Part shown: in pieces, positions 63,143 through 64,000 of the stretch
Layout: every line of letters begins with the position of its first letter
How positions within the stretch are numbered: position 1 is the first letter of the stretch
Source of the DNA: Eleginops maclovinus
Lineage: Eukaryota > Chordata > Actinopteri > Perciformes > Eleginopidae
Assembly: GCF_036324505.1 (NCBI RefSeq)
Contig: NC_086368.1
Span: 15,162,921 to 15,226,920, forward strand
Direction: 5' to 3'
Length of the DNA stretch: 64,000 nt
The notes under the pieces: model-generated
The model's database searches: none
Seen by the model: the letters and a program-made list of their open reading frames with translations, nothing else
Told to the model about the DNA's origin: nothing
Made by a program: the position numbers and the translations under genes

Positions 63143-64000
63143 ATGATGCGTAAAAAGCGACGCTCTACGGCGGATAAATCAGAAGGAGCTACTACAAGCA
63201 CTAGTACGTTTTATAACAACGCAGCAGTTCACATCTATGTCAGTATAAGATTTCCCAAGATTGCCTACTATGATATACAAATCCCAAGATGCCCACTGTT
63301 TGCTCTATATTTGTTTTACATTGAGGGCAAAGCATCACAAGTTTATGACAGTAATCTGACAGTACCACTGTTTGTCATCACACTGACATTACATTACTTG
63401 TCAGTTGTTGGATGCTTTTATCCAAAGCGACTTGCATACATTCAATACTGTGGGCAATCCCCACAGGAGCAATTTAGGGTCAAGTGTCTTGCCCAAGGAC
63501 CCAATGACATGCTGACTGCAGTGGGGATTGAACCCTGATCTGGATATCAGTGCACTAAGCCACTGACATGATTACACCAGCCAATAAACTAGGCACCTTT
63601 ATTCATTTATGACACCCTGACACCTTTTCTAAAACATTATCTATATGGGAAGCGCAATACTGTGATACTATTTTATTAAAGAGTTATAATCTTATCTCTT
63701 TAGAGGCAAAGAAGAGCCGCAGCACCGGTCGCCAATCAAAGGAACCTGCTCAAGAACAGACAAATGAAAGTGTGTTTGGCATCTTTATTCGAGAGGCTGG
63801 TGTCACCCTAAAACAAGGGTGCACATCCAATGAAATTGGTAAACACACTCAGTCCAAGTAAAAAAAAAAAAACTAAACTAAAAAACATGCCAAGCCAGTA
63901 AATTGAATCTGTTTACCCACTTCTAATTTTTCTGATCTAGCTGTCGACCAAGTAGTTTTCCAAAAAAGGATACAGAAACAACTGCAGAAGAGTCCCAGGT
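63143..64000 (+). CDS. fancd2: Fanconi anaemia group D2 protein, N-terminal part
   Basis: FANCD2 is the nuclear clamp protein monoubiquitinated with FANCI in repair of DNA interstrand cross-links. Only the first coding exons are here: 63143-63203, 63704-63838 and 63941 to the window edge, in frame with GT-AG introns. The start MMRKKRRSTADKSE is basic and probably holds a nuclear localisation signal. It is followed by KAKKSRSTGRQSKE and then the conserved block NESVFGIFIREAGVTLKQG / NEIAVDQVVFQKRIQKQLQ, which parallels the recalled human N terminus (NDSIFVKLLKISGIILKTG, AVDQIAFQKKL). The monoubiquitination lysine is far beyond the window. A non-coding exon ending at 62890 is inferred upstream. 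The full protein is usually about 1,450 residues, so under 6% is visible. Confidence 0.88.
63385..63590 (+). repeat. Teleost interspersed repeat in fancd2 intron
   Basis: Contains GGATGCTTTTATCCAAAGCG, ACTTGCATACATTCAATA, GGAGCAATTTAGGGTCAAGT, GTCTTGCCCAAGGACCCAAT and GTGGGGATTGAACCCTGATC in that order. This is a word chain I recall from a very common fish repeat with a tRNA-like GGGATTGAACCC end. It lies between fancd2 coding exons 1 and 2 and keeps a frame open past the donor at 63204. Confidence 0.65.

Noticed and set aside
63143..63538. A single 131-codon exon of fancd2
   Set aside because: The frame continues past a good donor at 63204 into a dispersed repeat. Splicing to 63704 restores the conserved FANCD2 block.

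Overview
This window is nuclear DNA from a ray-finned (teleost) fish. The evidence is a set of intron-rich vertebrate genes with GT-AG splice sites, compact introns, long (CA)n and (AT)n microsatellites, and interspersed repeats of the kind common in teleosts. Six protein-coding genes are readable: slc38a3 (minus, 3' part outside the window), rbm5 (minus, complete), emc3 (plus, complete), usp4 (plus, complete but with a one-base frameshift), gpx1 (minus, complete selenoprotein gene) and fancd2 (plus, only the first coding exons). Species cannot be named from the sequence.

Layout. 1-13.8 kb: eleven coding exons of an SNAT-type amino-acid transporter, ending at the left edge. 13.8-25.5 kb: a long first intron leading to a probable untranslated first exon near 25.5 kb. 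25.7-32.6 kb: intergenic DNA with repeats, including a tRNA-like SINE with clear target-site duplications. 32.6-41.2 kb: rbm5, 24 coding exons encoding 817 residues. 41.2-42.3 kb: the gap between the divergent rbm5 and emc3 promoters. 42.3-46.1 kb: emc3, with a non-autonomous hAT element in its last intron. 46.9-58.7 kb: usp4, 22 coding exons. 59.9-61.9 kb: gpx1, with an in-frame UGA selenocysteine codon and a recognisable SECIS element. 61.9-64 kb: a head-to-head promoter region shared with fancd2.

The genes are mostly housekeeping: membrane-protein insertion (EMC3), splicing (RBM5), deubiquitination (USP4), peroxide removal (GPX1), DNA cross-link repair (FANCD2), plus a glutamine/histidine-type transporter. 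They do not form a pathway; the link is conserved neighbourhood. From general knowledge, the human counterparts lie at 3p21 (SLC38A3, RBM5, USP4, GPX1) and 3p25 (EMC3, FANCD2), so this window interleaves two blocks that are separated on human chromosome 3.

I found no convincing previously undescribed system. The points most worth a second look are the usp4 frameshift, the GC-AG intron at usp4 exon 7, the weak donor of the 74-nt rbm5 exon 6, a long (TG)n tract just upstream of an slc38a3 acceptor, the gpx1 SECIS, clusters of GCTAGC/GTTAGC words in the first introns of four genes, and the intact-looking hAT and SINE insertions. All exon coordinates were read by eye from splice consensus, frame continuity and recalled family sequence, without alignment software.
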